Source of the DNA: AC-37 sp036386455
GTDB taxonomy: Bacteria > Actinomycetota > Thermoleophilia > Solirubrobacterales > Thermoleophilaceae
Length of the DNA: 54,691 bases
Assembly (NCBI GenBank): GCA_036386455.1
Contig: DASVVS010000112.1
Coordinates: 1-54,691, forward strand
Direction: 5' to 3'
Shown: piece by piece, positions 22,988 through 31,450 of the stretch
How the letters are laid out: the number at the start of each line of letters is the position of its first letter
How positions within the stretch are numbered: position 1 is the stretch's first letter
Translations under genes and position numbers: made by a program
The notes under the pieces: generated by a model
Seen by the model: only the letters and a program-made list of their open reading frames with translations
Database searches by the model: none
What the model was told of the DNA's origin: nothing

Positions 22988-25774
22988 ATGTCCCTCCCTC
23001 CGAGCCCCCATCAAGCCGACTTCTCGCCGCTCGCGGTCGAGCGTTTCGAGCACGTGCCCGCCGGGCGGGAGCTCGCCCTGCTCCGCCTCGAGGGCCGCTA
23101 CCGCTCGAAGCTCGCCCGCCCGCTCCTGGACGCGGCGCTGCTGGTCGACGACGGCCTGGCGATCCACCGCCACGCTCCGCTCCCCGAGTCGTACGAGCTG
23201 CGTCCGGCCGCGACCGACGACGACTGGCTCTGGCGCTCCGCCTTCGCCGTCTCGCTCGCCGCGCTCGAGGACGAGGAGACCAGCTTCTCGGTCCAGGTCG
23301 CACCCGGCCTCGTGCTGGAGATCGGCCGCCCCGACACCTGGGAGGCCCCGCGCGCCCGCCGCCGCCGCGGCCGCCAGCCGGCCGCGCTCGGCCGCCGCGC
23401 CGCCGCCGCCTCGATCCTGCTCGCGCTGGCGCTCACGCCCGTCAACGTCGACGGCATGGCCGAGGGTGCGGTGCTCAAGCTGAAGAAGGCCGACGGCACG
23501 GTCGAGGCGATCGTGACCCAGGCCCCGCCGCTCGACCGCCCGCCCTACGACGAGCTCTGCACCGAGCCCGGCGCGTGCGTGCAGCAGCCGGCCGCGGCCG
23601 CCGCCCAGACCACGGCTCCCGTCGCGCCCGCCCAGGCCACCGCACCCGCCCAGGCCACCGCTCCCGCCCAGGTCGAGGAGCCCGCCGGCGGCAAGGGCGA
23701 CGACCAGCCCGCTCCCGAGTCGAACGGCGACAACGGCAAGGGCCAGGATCGCGAGAAGGGCGAGGCGAAGCCCGACAAGGGCGAGAAGAAGAAGGGCGGC
23801 AAGAAGAGCTCCGGCCGCCGCCCGGGCAACCGCTCCAGCAGCGGCCGGCCCCACCGCGGCGGCAGCGGCCACCGGTCGGCCCCGCAGCCCAAGCTGCACG
23901 AGCGCGACGGCAGCCCCGCCCGCTCCAACCCCGGCTTCTTCGACGCGCTCCCCGGCCCGGACGAGGCCAAGGGCGTGCCCAACTTCGTGATCCGCAAGTT
24001 CCGCGTCCCGGTCTTCCTGCTCCCGATCTACCAGGCCGCCGGCACCCAGTACGGCATCCGCTGGGAGGTCCTCGCCGCGATCAACGAGATCGAGACCGAC
24101 TACGGCCGCAACCTGAACATCTCCTCCGCCGGCGCGCTCGGCTGGATGCAGTTCATGCCGGCCACCTGGAAGGCCTACGGCGTCGACGCCAACAAGGACG
24201 GCAAGAAGGACCCGTTCAACCCGGTCGACGCGATCTTCGCGGCCGCCAAGTACCTCCACGCGAGCGGCGGCGAGAAGGACCTCCGCCGCGCGATCTTCGC
24301 CTACAACCACGCCGACTGGTACGTGGACTCCGTCCTGCTGCGCGCGAAGCTCCTGTCCGGCGTGCCGAACGCCGTCGTCGGCTCGCTCACCGGCCTGACC
24401 GAGGGCCGCTTCCCGGTCGCCGCGCGCGCCCGCTACGCCGACTCGATCGACGAGAAGCGCCCGACCCGCCGCCTGAAGAAGTCCGGCGGCCGCGCGAACA
24501 ACGTCGTGGGCGACGACCCGGCCCGCGACGGCATCGAGATCTTCACCGACCACGGCGCTCCGGTCGTGGCCGTGAACGACGGCAGGATCACGCGGATCGG
24601 CCACACCCGCGAGCACGGCAACTACATCGTCATGCGCGACGTCTACGGCAACGAGTACGCCTACGCCGGCCTCGGCAAGGTCGCGGAGGTCTACCCCGTC
24701 CCGAAGAAGAGCCCGGGCCACGGCGACTCGAAGGCCGTCGCCGCCAACCGCTCCACCGGTCCCAAGGTCGTCAACAAGTCGCGCACGTTCGCGCACCCGC
24801 AGCGCCCGAACGCGAAGGCCGCCGGCGGGCTAGAGCAGATGTTCGACCAGCAGGCGAAGAGCGGCGGCAACTTCCAGACCTACGGCCACGTCTTCACGCC
24901 GGGCCTCGGCCTCAACTCCAAGAACGCGACGCTCCGCCGCCTCAAGCCCGGCGCGCGCGTGATCGGCGGGACCGTGCTGGGCCGCGTCGGCCGCCCGGAC
25001 CCGGACAAGGCCGCGCACATGAACTTCATGATCCGCCCGGCGGGCAAGGGCGCACCGCGGATCGACCCGAAGCCGATCCTCGACGGCTGGAAGCTGCTCG
25101 AGTCGACCGCGATCTACCGCGCGAACGGCAAGAACGTCCTGAAGGACGGCTCCGGCGCGACGATCGGCCAGATCCTGATGATGTCGAAGCCGCTGCTCCA
25201 GCAGCGCGTGCTGGGCGACGAGCGCATCGAGCTCGACGCGAGCGGCCGCAACGACGTCAAGACCGGCCAGATCGACCGCCGCGTGCTGGCCACGCTCGCC
25301 TACCTCGCCGAGCTCGGGCTGCGCCCGACCGTCAGCTCGCTCAAGTCCGACCACGGCACCTACACGTCCTCCGGCAACGTCTCGCACCACTCGTCGGGCA
25401 ACGCGGTCGACATCTCCGCCATCAACGGCATCCCGATCGTGGGCCACCAGGAGCGCGGCGGGGTCACCGACCAGGCCGTGCGCCGCCTGATGCGCCTCCA
25501 GGGCACCATGCGCCCGGCTCAGATCATCTCGCTGCTCGACCTCGGCCAGAACACGGTCGCGATGGGCGACCACGACGACCACATCCACGTCGGGTTCCGC
25601 CCGACCGTCGGCGAGGACCGCAAGACCGGCCGCGCCGCCATGGCCGTGCTCGACCCCGAGCAGTGGACGAGCCTGATCAACCGTCTCGGTGAGATCGAGA
25701 ACCCCGTCGTGTCGACCGAGCCGTCCCGGTTCTCGCTGCCGGCCAAGCCGAAGCACCGCGGACACGGCGACTGA
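22988..25774 (+). CDS. Multidomain peptidoglycan hydrolase (SLT, LytM-like, M15-like)
   Basis: A 928-residue wall enzyme. Residues 1-130 are a soluble domain of unknown type, then a membrane helix (about 138-158), a Pro/Ala/Lys-rich wall-spanning linker (about 195-330), and a lytic transglycosylase domain (about 335-460) with catalytic Glu in AINEIETDYG and SSAGALGWMQFMPATW. A LytM/M23-like region (about 510-700) has lost its zinc ligands: HxxxD is ARDGIEI and HxH positions read YAGL and HMNF. The C-terminal domain (about 760-870) is M15-like with SHHSSGNAVD and HIHVGF, whose His-Asp-His ligands are intact. It should cut glycan strands and a peptide bond, with the middle domain as a binder. 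ATG 22988 is the chosen start. Confidence 0.88.
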   Translation: MSLPPSPHQADFSPLAVERFEHVPAGRELALLRLEGRYRSKLARPLLDAALLVDDGLAIHRHAPLPESYELRPAATDDDWLWRSAFAVSLAALEDEETSFSVQVAPGLVLEIGRPDTWEAPRARRRRGRQPAALGRRAAAASILLALALTPVNVDGMAEGAVLKLKKADGTVEAIVTQAPPLDRPPYDELCTEPGACVQQPAAAAAQTTAPVAPAQATAPAQATAPAQVEEPAGGKGDDQPAPESNGDNGKGQDREKGEAKPDKGEKKKGGKKSSGRRPGNRSSSGRPHRGGSGHRSAPQPKLHERDGSPARSNPGFFDALPGPDEAKGVPNFVIRKFRVPVFLLPIYQAAGTQYGIRWEVLAAINEIETDYGRNLNISSAGALGWMQFMPATWKAYGVDANKDGKKDPFNPVDAIFAAAKYLHASGGEKDLRRAIFAYNHADWYVDSVLLRAKLLSGVPNAVVGSLTGLTEGRFPVAARARYADSIDEKRPTRRLKKSGGRANNVVGDDPARDGIEIFTDHGAPVVAVNDGRITRIGHTREHGNYIVMRDVYGNEYAYAGLGKVAEVYPVPKKSPGHGDSKAVAANRSTGPKVVNKSRTFAHPQRPNAKAAGGLEQMFDQQAKSGGNFQTYGHVFTPGLGLNSKNATLRRLKPGARVIGGTVLGRVGRPDPDKAAHMNFMIRPAGKGAPRIDPKPILDGWKLLESTAIYRANGKNVLKDGSGATIGQILMMSKPLLQQRVLGDERIELDASGRNDVKTGQIDRRVLATLAYLAELGLRPTVSSLKSDHGTYTSSGNVSHHSSGNAVDISAINGIPIVGHQERGGVTDQAVRRLMRLQGTMRPAQIISLLDLGQNTVAMGDHDDHIHVGFRPTVGEDRKTGRAAMAVLDPEQWTSLINRLGEIENPVVSTEPSRFSLPAKPKHRGHGD

Positions 25775-25793
25775 TTCTGCGGAGCACGCGAGG

Positions 25794-27926
25794 GTGGACG
25801 CGAACGTCAAGCAGAAGCGCCGCTGGCTGATCGAATTCGGTCTGGTCAGCCTGCTCCCGATGATCCTGCTGGGCGTGTTCCTCGCTCAGACGCTGAGCGC
25901 GCAGGCGCGCGATCGCGCGATCGCCAACGCGCGCGCCGAGGCGCGGCTCGTTTCGGACCTCGCGCTGCGCCGCGTGGTCGGCGACCGCCTCGACCTTCGC
26001 CACGCGGGCACGACCGAGGCGCAGCTCGAGCTCGACCGCTCGGTCGCCTCCACCCGCGCGGGCACCGACGTCGCCAGGCTCACGATCCGCGACCGGACCG
26101 GCGTGACGGTCTGGGCCGACGACCGCCTCGACGTGGGCGACGACAAGCCGCCCGCGGCCGCCCAGGACGCGCTGCTCGGCAACTCGGTCTCGCGCATCGT
26201 CGACCTCAGCAAGAACCCCGAGTCCGACGACGCGAGCCTCGGCCGTGTGCTCCAGCTCTTCGTCCCGCTGCGCTCCGCCCCGGACGCGCCAGCCACCGGC
26301 ACCGCCGAGGTGTGGATGCCGTACGCGGGGGTCGCGCGCCGGGTGGAGGAGGACACCCGCACGCTCTACTTCGCGATCGGCCTCGGCCTGCTGCTGGTCT
26401 GGGGCTCGATCATGGCCGTCGTCGCCGGCGCCTCGCAGCGGCTGCGCCGCCAGGCCGCCGAGAAGGAGGAGCAGGCCCTCTCCGACGACCTCACCGGGCT
26501 GCCGAACCGGACGATGTTCTCGAGCCTCGTGGAGCGCACGATCACGAGCAACTCGCGCCGCAAGCGCATGGGCGTCGTGATGCTGATGGACCTCGATCGC
26601 TTCAAGGACGTCAACGACACGCTCGGCCACCACAACGGCGACCTGCTGCTCCAGCGGATCGGCTCGCGGCTGCACAGCGTGCTGCGCGAGACGGAGACCG
26701 TCGCGCGCCTCGGCGGCGACGAGTTCGCGATCCTGCTGCCGGAGGTCGCCGACCGCCAGTCGGTCGTGCCCGTCGTCCGCCGCGTGCTGAAGGTGCTCGA
26801 GGAGCCGGTCGTCGTCGGCGGGCTCGCGCTCCAGTGCGAGGGCTCGGTCGGCATCGCCGTCTTCCCCGAGCACGGCCGGACGGTCGACAGCGTGATGCGC
26901 GCCGCCGACGTGGCGATGTACATGGCCAAGGAGAACCGCTCCGGCTACGAGTTCTACGACGCAAAGCGCCACGAGCACCGCCACGACGCGGGCCGGCTGG
27001 CGCTGATCGGCGAGCTGCGCCGCGCGATGGACGAGACCGAGCTGGTCCTCTACTACCAGCCCAAGGTGGACATGAAGACGGGCCGCGCGGAGGGCGTCGA
27101 GGCGCTCGCTCGCTGGCACCACCCCGAGCGCGGCCTCCTGTCGCCGGACGAGTTCATCCCGCTCGCCGAGCGCTCGAACCTGCTGCGCCCGATGACGCTG
27201 TACCTGCTCGACTCCGCGCTGCGCCAGGCGAACGCGTGGCGTACCCGCGGGCTCGACGTGAGCGTGTCGGTCAACCTCTCGATGCAGAACCTGATCGACC
27301 TGCGCCTGCCGAACGACCTCGCGCGACTGCTCACGAGCTGGCGGCTCCCGCCGGGCTCGCTCGAGCTGGAGATCACCGAGAGCACGATCATGGCCGACCA
27401 CCGCCGCGCGATGACGATCCTCACGCGTCTGTCGAAGATGGGCGTGGCGCTGTCGGTCGACGACTTCGGCACGGGCTACTCGTCGCTCGCGTACCTCCAG
27501 AACCTGCCGGTCGACTTCATCAAGATCGACAAGTCGTTCTGCATCTCGATGGGCGAGGACGCCGGCAACGCGACGATCGTGCAGTCCACGATCGACCTGG
27601 GCCACAACCTCGGGCTGAAGGTCGTGGCCGAGGGCGTGGAGACCCAGGAGGCCTACACCACGCTCGCCGCGCTCGGCTGCGACTACGCCCAGGGCTTCTA
27701 CCTGAGCCGGCCGCTCGCCCCGGAGAAGGCGACGATCTGGCTCGAGACGATGGCCGCCGGGCAGGAGCCGCGGAGCGAGGACGAGGACGAGACCGCCGCG
27801 CGGATCGCGGAGCGAACCGACCTCGAGGCGCTGAACGAGTGGGCGCTCGAGGCTCCGTCGGACGAGGTCGCGGCAGTCGCGGCCGAGCTGGCCGGGGCCG
27901 ACGAGGCCGAGGCCGAGCCGGCCTAG
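25794..27926 (+). CDS. Membrane GGDEF-EAL cyclic-di-GMP protein
   Basis: A 710-residue protein. Two membrane helices (about 12-32 and 187-208) flank an extracytoplasmic sensor region. The diguanylate cyclase domain carries an intact GGDEF at about 307-311; the inhibitory site before it reads RETE rather than RxxD. The phosphodiesterase domain has EAL at about 436-438 and all metal and catalytic blocks: NLSMQNL, ELEITES, DDFGTGYSSL, KIDKSF, VVAEGVET and AQGFYLSRPL. Both activities may be possible; which dominates cannot be read. The acidic tail is unstructured. GTG 25794 is the start, 19 bases after the hydrolase gene, so the two may be co-transcribed. Its stop overlaps that of uvdE by four bases. 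Confidence 0.94.
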   Translation: MDANVKQKRRWLIEFGLVSLLPMILLGVFLAQTLSAQARDRAIANARAEARLVSDLALRRVVGDRLDLRHAGTTEAQLELDRSVASTRAGTDVARLTIRDRTGVTVWADDRLDVGDDKPPAAAQDALLGNSVSRIVDLSKNPESDDASLGRVLQLFVPLRSAPDAPATGTAEVWMPYAGVARRVEEDTRTLYFAIGLGLLLVWGSIMAVVAGASQRLRRQAAEKEEQALSDDLTGLPNRTMFSSLVERTITSNSRRKRMGVVMLMDLDRFKDVNDTLGHHNGDLLLQRIGSRLHSVLRETETVARLGGDEFAILLPEVADRQSVVPVVRRVLKVLEEPVVVGGLALQCEGSVGIAVFPEHGRTVDSVMRAADVAMYMAKENRSGYEFYDAKRHEHRHDAGRLALIGELRRAMDETELVLYYQPKVDMKTGRAEGVEALARWHHPERGLLSPDEFIPLAERSNLLRPMTLYLLDSALRQANAWRTRGLDVSVSVNLSMQNLIDLRLPNDLARLLTSWRLPPGSLELEITESTIMADHRRAMTILTRLSKMGVALSVDDFGTGYSSLAYLQNLPVDFIKIDKSFCISMGEDAGNATIVQSTIDLGHNLGLKVVAEGVETQEAYTTLAALGCDYAQGFYLSRPLAPEKATIWLETMAAGQEPRSEDEDETAARIAERTDLEALNEWALEAPSDEVAAVAAELAGADEAEAEPA

Positions 27927-28876
27927 CGCCTGCCGCGCTCCTCCGCCACCGCGTAGTCCTCCGGCCAGAGCCGCTCGAGCTGCTTGCGCAGCCAGCCCAC
28001 GGCCAGGTCCTTGGCCTTCGCCTCGATCATCACGTCGACCGGCCGGGCGGCGGCGTCGAGCAGCTCGCGCAGGTCCCACGGGGTCACGAAGTCGGCGTGC
28101 TGGTCGAGCAGCGGCACCTTGCCGCCGGCGCGCAGCTCGGTGCGCGGGCTCGACAGGTGGAGCTTGGGGCGGACGCCCTCCGGCCAGGTCGCGCACACCT
28201 CCGCGATCGCGCGGGCCGGGTCCTCGTAGCCGGGGGCGACGTTGCAGCGGTGATGGTGGTGGTCGTAGATCACCGTGCAGCCCAGCCGCCGGTGCAGCTC
28301 GAGCACGTCGGCCACGCTGAAGAGCCGCTCGTCGTGCTCGACGGCGAGGCGGCGCCGCGTGCCCTCGGGCAGCAGCTCGTAGGAGCGGGCGAAGCGGTCG
28401 AGGGCCGCCGTGCGGTCGCCACCCAGGGCGCCCACGTGGATCACGACGACCGCCTCCGGACCGGCGCCGAGGGCGTCGAGCAGCAGCGCGTCCTGCTGCA
28501 CGTCGAGCCGCGCCTTCGCGGCGATCTCCTCGGTGGTGGAGTTCAGGACGCTGTACTGGCCGGGGTGCGTCGAGAGCCGGATGCCGTACGCGCGCGCCTT
28601 CTCGCCAAGGGCCGCCAGGGCCTCGGAGCAGCCGTCGATCTGGCGGCGGAAGTCGAGCTGCGGCAGGTCCGGGTGGGTGCCGTACGGGACCGTCGAGCTC
28701 GACATGCGGAACACGCGCAGGTCGTTCGCGTCCAGGTGGTCGAAGGCGGCGTCGAGCAGCTCGATCGAGCGCGACAGGTGCGGCTCGCTCTGCCAGCGGC
28801 GCGAGTCGTTGGTCCGCAGGCCCCCTCCGCCCAGGATCTTCACCGCGAAGCCCAGGCGGAAGGGGGAGGGGGTCAC
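27923..28876 (-). CDS. uvsE: UV damage endonuclease UvdE
   Basis: A 317-residue TIM-barrel nuclease of the UvdE/UVDE family, which nicks DNA 5' of UV photoproducts and other lesions in an alternative repair route. RLGFAVKILG opens the barrel; RMSSSTVPYGTHP, RLSTHPGQYSVLN, VIHVGALGGDR, LAVEHDERLF, YDHHHHRCN and LHLSSPRTE carry the His, Glu and Asp metal ligands. The C-terminal IEAKAKDLAV holds another Glu/Lys pair. GTG 28876 overlaps the stop of the DUF2945 gene, so it is third in a three-gene minus-strand operon. All metal-binding blocks look intact. Confidence 0.95.
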   Translation of the reverse strand: MTPSPFRLGFAVKILGGGGLRTNDSRRWQSEPHLSRSIELLDAAFDHLDANDLRVFRMSSSTVPYGTHPDLPQLDFRRQIDGCSEALAALGEKARAYGIRLSTHPGQYSVLNSTTEEIAAKARLDVQQDALLLDALGAGPEAVVVIHVGALGGDRTAALDRFARSYELLPEGTRRRLAVEHDERLFSVADVLELHRRLGCTVIYDHHHHRCNVAPGYEDPARAIAEVCATWPEGVRPKLHLSSPRTELRAGGKVPLLDQHADFVTPWDLRELLDAAARPVDVMIEAKAKDLAVGWLRKQLERLWPEDYAVAEERGRR

Positions 28877-29085
28877 CGCTTCTTCAGCGCGTCCGGCTTG
28901 TGGGCCGCCTCGGCGCCCGTCCTGTCGCTCTCGACGAGGTACTGCGGGTCGTCCCGCGACGCCTTCGCCTCGTGGCCGCCGACCTTCGTGGGCGAGGTCA
29001 GCTTGCGCTTGACCTCTCCGCTGGTCTCGCCCTGCGAGGTCTCCCATTCGACCTTGTCGCCCTTGTTCAGGCTCTTGATCGTCAT
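28873..29085 (-). CDS. DUF2945 / HVA1 Tudor-like small protein
   Basis: A 70-residue protein. LNKGDKVEWETSQGETSGEV is the small beta-barrel start of DUF2945 (hypervirulence-associated Tudor-like) proteins, followed by the ASRDDPQYLVESDRTGAEA block and a lysine-rich end. Members of this family are short, soluble and often linked to stress genes; the molecular role is not known. It overlaps the SRPBCC gene upstream (TGATG) and uvdE downstream, so all three are co-translated. Confidence 0.88.
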   Translation of the reverse strand: MTIKSLNKGDKVEWETSQGETSGEVKRKLTSPTKVGGHEAKASRDDPQYLVESDRTGAEAAHKPDALKKR

Positions 29086-29549
29086 CAGGCGGCCGGGTCC
29101 TGCGTGACCTCGCCGCGCCACGCGCCGCTCTCGGAGCCGCGCGCCTCGATCAGCTTCTTGAACCGCTCGAGGTCGCCCTTGACCTGGCGCTTGAGAACGC
29201 CGAGCGCGTCGCCGGCCTTCTCGACCACGCCCTCCGGCTCGCTGTCGAGCTGGAGCATCACGCGGGTGCGGCCGTCCTCGATGTGGTGGAACGTCACCAC
29301 GCCGGCGTGCTGCGTGCCGTTCGTGCTCTGCCAGGCGATGCGCTGGTCGGGCGTCTGCTCGGTCACCTCGGCCTGCCACTCGCGGCGCACGCCGGCGATC
29401 TCCGCCACCCAGTGAAGGTGGGTGTCGTCGAGCTGGCGGACCTCCTCGATGCCGTCCATGAACTGCGGGAACTCCTCGAACTGAGTCCACTGGTTGTACG
29501 CGGTGCGCACCGGCACCTCGACCTCGACCGACTCCTGGATGGTGGACAT
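29085..29549 (-). CDS. SRPBCC-family (polyketide cyclase/dehydrase-like) protein
   Basis: A 154-residue START-like helix-grip protein. It begins with the family pattern STIQESVEVEVPVRTAYNQWTQFEEFPQFM and continues with VTFHHIEDGRTRVMLQLD, characteristic of the stress-linked SRPBCC group that binds hydrophobic ligands. No catalytic residue can be assigned. A strong GGGAGG precedes ATG 29549, unlike many neighbouring genes, suggesting efficient translation. First gene of the operon with DUF2945 and uvdE. Confidence 0.9.
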   Translation of the reverse strand: MSTIQESVEVEVPVRTAYNQWTQFEEFPQFMDGIEEVRQLDDTHLHWVAEIAGVRREWQAEVTEQTPDQRIAWQSTNGTQHAGVVTFHHIEDGRTRVMLQLDSEPEGVVEKAGDALGVLKRQVKGDLERFKKLIEARGSESGAWRGEVTQDPAA

Positions 29550-29627
29550 GCGGCTACCTCCCGTTTGGCTCTCGTGCTGTGTCTACGAGAGGTCGCCGGG
29601 GCGTGGATCACAGGTAGGGTCCGGCGC

Positions 29628-30722
29628 ATGGCGGGACGGATCGTCCTATTCGGCGCGACCGGCTTCACCGGCGAGCTGACGGCGGAGGCGCTGGTGGAGC
29701 GCGGAGCGCGGCCGGTGCTCGCGGCGCGGAACGTGGAGCGGCTGCGCGCGCTGGGCGACCGGCTCGGCGGGCTCGAGATCGCGGTCGCGGACGTGGAGCG
29801 GCCCGAGAGCGTGCACGAGCTCGTGGAGCGCGACGACGTGCTGGTCACGACGGTCGGGCCGTTCGCGCGCTGGGGCGACCCGGCCGCCGAGGCCGCGGTC
29901 GAGCGCGGCGCGCACTACATCGACTCGACCGGCGAGCCGGCGTTCATCCGGCGCGTGTTCGAGGTCTACGGGCCGCGTGCCTCGCGAGCGGGCTGCGGGT
30001 TGATCACCGCGTTCGGCTACGACTGGGTGCCGGGCAACCTGGCCGGCGCGCTCGCGCTCCGGGAGGCGGGCGACGCCGCCGTGCGCGTGGTCGTGGGCTA
30101 CTTCCAGCTCGGCCGAGCGGGCTTCAGCGGGGGCACGCAGGCGTCGACCATGGGCGCGCTGATGGAGCCGGTCTTCGCGTTCCGCGACGGGCGGCTGGTC
30201 GAGGAGCGCGGCGCCGCGCGGGTGGCGAGCTTCGACGTCGCCGGGGAGCGCCGGCCGGGGGTCTCCGTCGGCTCGTCGGAGCACCTCGCCCTTCCGCGCC
30301 TCGCACCGGGGCTGCGCGAGGTCGACGTCTATCTCGGCTGGTTCGGCGGGAAGTCGCGGGCGATGTCGGTGGGCTCGGCGCTGATGGCGCCGGCCGCACG
30401 ACTGCCGGGCGTGAAGGCGGGGGTGGGGGCCCTCACGGCGCGCTTCGTCAAGGGCTCGACCGGCGGCCCGAGCGCGGAGGAGCGCGCCGAGGGCCGCTCG
30501 CACTTCGTCGCGATGGCGTTCGACGCCGGCGGCCGCTGCCTGGCGGAGGTCCGGCTGGAGGGCGTGAACGGCTACGACTTCACGGCCGGGATGCTCGCGT
30601 GGGGGGCCATGCGCGCGGCCGATCGCGGCCTGCGCGGCGCCGGCGCGCTCGGGCCGGTGGACGCGTTCGGGCTCGACGAGCTCGAGGCCGGCGCCGCCGG
30701 GGCGGGCATAGCGCGGTCCTAG
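29628..30722 (+). CDS. Saccharopine dehydrogenase-like NAD(P)-binding oxidoreductase
   Basis: A 364-residue protein with an N-terminal Rossmann fold (IVLFGATGFTGELTAEALVERG, about 4-25) and the Sacchrp_dh_NADP arrangement seen in trans-acting enoyl reductases (VTTVGPFARWGDPAAEA, HYIDSTGEPAFIRRVFE, GYDWVPGNLAGALAL). Such proteins reduce lipids or polyketides with NADPH; the substrate here is unknown. ATG 29628 is preceded by TAGGGT seven bases upstream and no ribosome binding site, suggesting a leaderless message. It is divergent from the SRPBCC operon. Confidence 0.85.
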   Translation: MAGRIVLFGATGFTGELTAEALVERGARPVLAARNVERLRALGDRLGGLEIAVADVERPESVHELVERDDVLVTTVGPFARWGDPAAEAAVERGAHYIDSTGEPAFIRRVFEVYGPRASRAGCGLITAFGYDWVPGNLAGALALREAGDAAVRVVVGYFQLGRAGFSGGTQASTMGALMEPVFAFRDGRLVEERGAARVASFDVAGERRPGVSVGSSEHLALPRLAPGLREVDVYLGWFGGKSRAMSVGSALMAPAARLPGVKAGVGALTARFVKGSTGGPSAEERAEGRSHFVAMAFDAGGRCLAEVRLEGVNGYDFTAGMLAWGAMRAADRGLRGAGALGPVDAFGLDELEAGAAGAGIARS

Positions 30723-30737
30723 CTCGGCGCCGGCCGG

Positions 30738-31427
30738 CTAAGGCCGCGCCGTGACCACGTCGAGCGTGCCGTCCGGGCGGCCGAGCAGCGCCTCGTCGGC
30801 CATCCCGAGGAAGAGTCCGTGCTCCACCACGCCGACCGTGGCCTTGAGCGCGGCAGCCAGCTCGCGCAGGTCGCCCTCGGCGGGCAGCTCGCAGTCGAGC
30901 AGGTGGTGGCCCTCGTCGGTCACCACGGGCGCGGCGGCCTCGTCCGTGCGCAGCTCCGCGGCGGGGACCAGCTCGAGCACCCGGTGCTGGGTGTCCTGCC
31001 AGCCGAAGCGCACGACCTCCACGGGAAGGCGGAAGGTCTCCCCGAGCCGCGCGACCCGCTTGCGCTCCTCCGCCACGACCACGAAGCGCCGTGCGGCCAC
31101 GATCACGATCTTCTCGCGCAGCAGCGCCGCGCCGCCGCCCTTGACGAGGCCGAGGTCGGGGTCGATCTCGTCCGCGCCGTCGATGGCCAGGTCCAGCCGG
31201 GTGCGGCCGTCGAGCTCGAGCGCCGCGATCCCGGCCTCGGCCGCCAGCTCCCGCGTGCGCTCGGAGGCGAAGGCGGAGCGCACCGGCGGCCCGTCCGGCC
31301 AGCGCTCGGCGATCAGCTCGATCGTCCTCCAGACCGCGCGCCCCGACCCGAGCCCCAGCAGCATGCCGGGCTCGATCCGCTCGACGGCGGCCTGGGCAGC
31401 CGCCTCGCGTGCGGAGTCGCCGGTCAC
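30738..31427 (-). CDS. rpiA: Ribose-5-phosphate isomerase A
   Basis: A 229-residue isomerase that interconverts ribose 5-phosphate and ribulose 5-phosphate in the pentose phosphate pathway. GLGSGRAVWRTIELI (about 30-44) is the phosphate loop; DLAIDGADEIDPDLGLVKGGG and ALLREKIV carry the catalytic Asp/Glu and Lys. Length is normal. GTG 31427 starts the conserved domain 24 bases after the stop of the giant repeat gene, so it may be read from the same transcript. Confidence 0.94.
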   Translation of the reverse strand: MTGDSAREAAAQAAVERIEPGMLLGLGSGRAVWRTIELIAERWPDGPPVRSAFASERTRELAAEAGIAALELDGRTRLDLAIDGADEIDPDLGLVKGGGAALLREKIVIVAARRFVVVAEERKRVARLGETFRLPVEVVRFGWQDTQHRVLELVPAAELRTDEAAAPVVTDEGHHLLDCELPAEGDLRELAAALKATVGVVEHGLFLGMADEALLGRPDGTLDVVTARP

Positions 31428-31450
31428 GCCGCGGAGGATGTCAGGCGCGC

